DNA of 5,640 nt from NCBI GenBank assembly GCA_018623995.1, contig JAAZUV010000101.1:1-5640 (forward strand). The letters are read 5' to 3'. Shown piece after piece: positions 5,562 to 5,640 of the stretch (positions within the stretch are counted from its first letter, which is position 1; each line of letters opens with the position of its first letter). Under the pieces are notes generated by a model, which was given only the letters and a program-made list of their open reading frames with translations, made no database searches and had not been told where the DNA came from. A program made the position numbers and the translations under genes. The DNA is from Methanobacteriota archaeon (GTDB lineage: Archaea; Thermoplasmatota; Poseidoniia; Poseidoniales; Poseidoniaceae).

Positions 5562-5640
5562 TCACCGATTCAGCATTTTTTCGAGGTCAATCAAGTCTGG
5601 TGCACCTATCAATACGAAAGTGGAATAACATTCATGCGGG
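5562..5640 (-). CDS. Probable C-terminal end of an upstream gene (5' end outside window)
   Basis: Reading in from the right edge on the minus strand gives an open frame to a TGA stop at 5562-5564. It ends in FVLIGAPDLIDLEKMLNR, with the hydrophobic/charged pattern of a real strand-helix terminus. The protein is not recognised. The stop lies 75 nt before the CotH start codon, and the TATA box and phased repeats fill that gap. The CotH operon is therefore probably transcribed separately. A competing plus-strand frame from ATG 5544 is also open to the window edge, so the call is moderate. Confidence 0.5.
   Translation of the reverse strand, partial: PHECYSTFVLIGAPDLIDLEKMLNR

Overview
The window looks archaeal, most likely from a marine planktonic euryarchaeon of the Poseidoniales (Marine Group II) type or a relative. 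This placement is an inference without a marker gene. It rests on four things: a TATA box about 25 nt before the first start codon with no room for a normal leader; a mix of leaderless and Shine-Dalgarno starts; tightly overlapping genes; and the protein set (a calcium-repeat CotH ectoprotein and a membrane-anchored winged-helix regulator). GC content is moderate.

Layout. Positions 1-104 are the 3' end of a plus-strand gene with an acidic C-terminus, followed by a likely terminator at about 141-163. Positions 105-536 contain no gene I can support: hairpins and short, mutually out-of-frame coding-like scraps. From 5486 down to 537 the minus strand carries one compact block of five genes, probably a single operon. 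In order of transcription these are a CotH-family secreted/anchored kinase-like protein (2997-5486), a VTC-type polyphosphate polymerase domain protein (2267-3028), a DUF4956 multi-pass membrane protein (1665-2270), a two-TM membrane-anchored winged-helix protein (1103-1633) and a proline-rich four-TM protein (537-1103). The CotH/VTC and VTC/DUF4956 junctions overlap by 32 and 4 nt. The next junction is a 31-nt gap, and the last is a one-base TGATG overlap preceded by an exceptionally long Shine-Dalgarno sequence. At the right edge (5562-5640) is probably the C-terminal tail of another minus-strand gene.

How they may work together. CotH, VTC and DUF4956 proteins are known to occur as neighbours in many prokaryotic genomes. 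VTC domains belong to the triphosphate tunnel metalloenzyme fold and make polyphosphate in eukaryotes. CotH proteins are atypical protein kinases acting on secreted or coat proteins. DUF4956 has no established function. A plausible reading, which is inference only, is a cell-envelope phosphate system. A cytosolic VTC enzyme would make a polymer, the DUF4956 protein would hold or pass it at the membrane, and the CotH ectodomain, on a calcium-binding stalk, would modify surface proteins. The two distal genes, a membrane-tethered transcription factor and a partner membrane protein, look like a sensing/regulatory arm added to this core.
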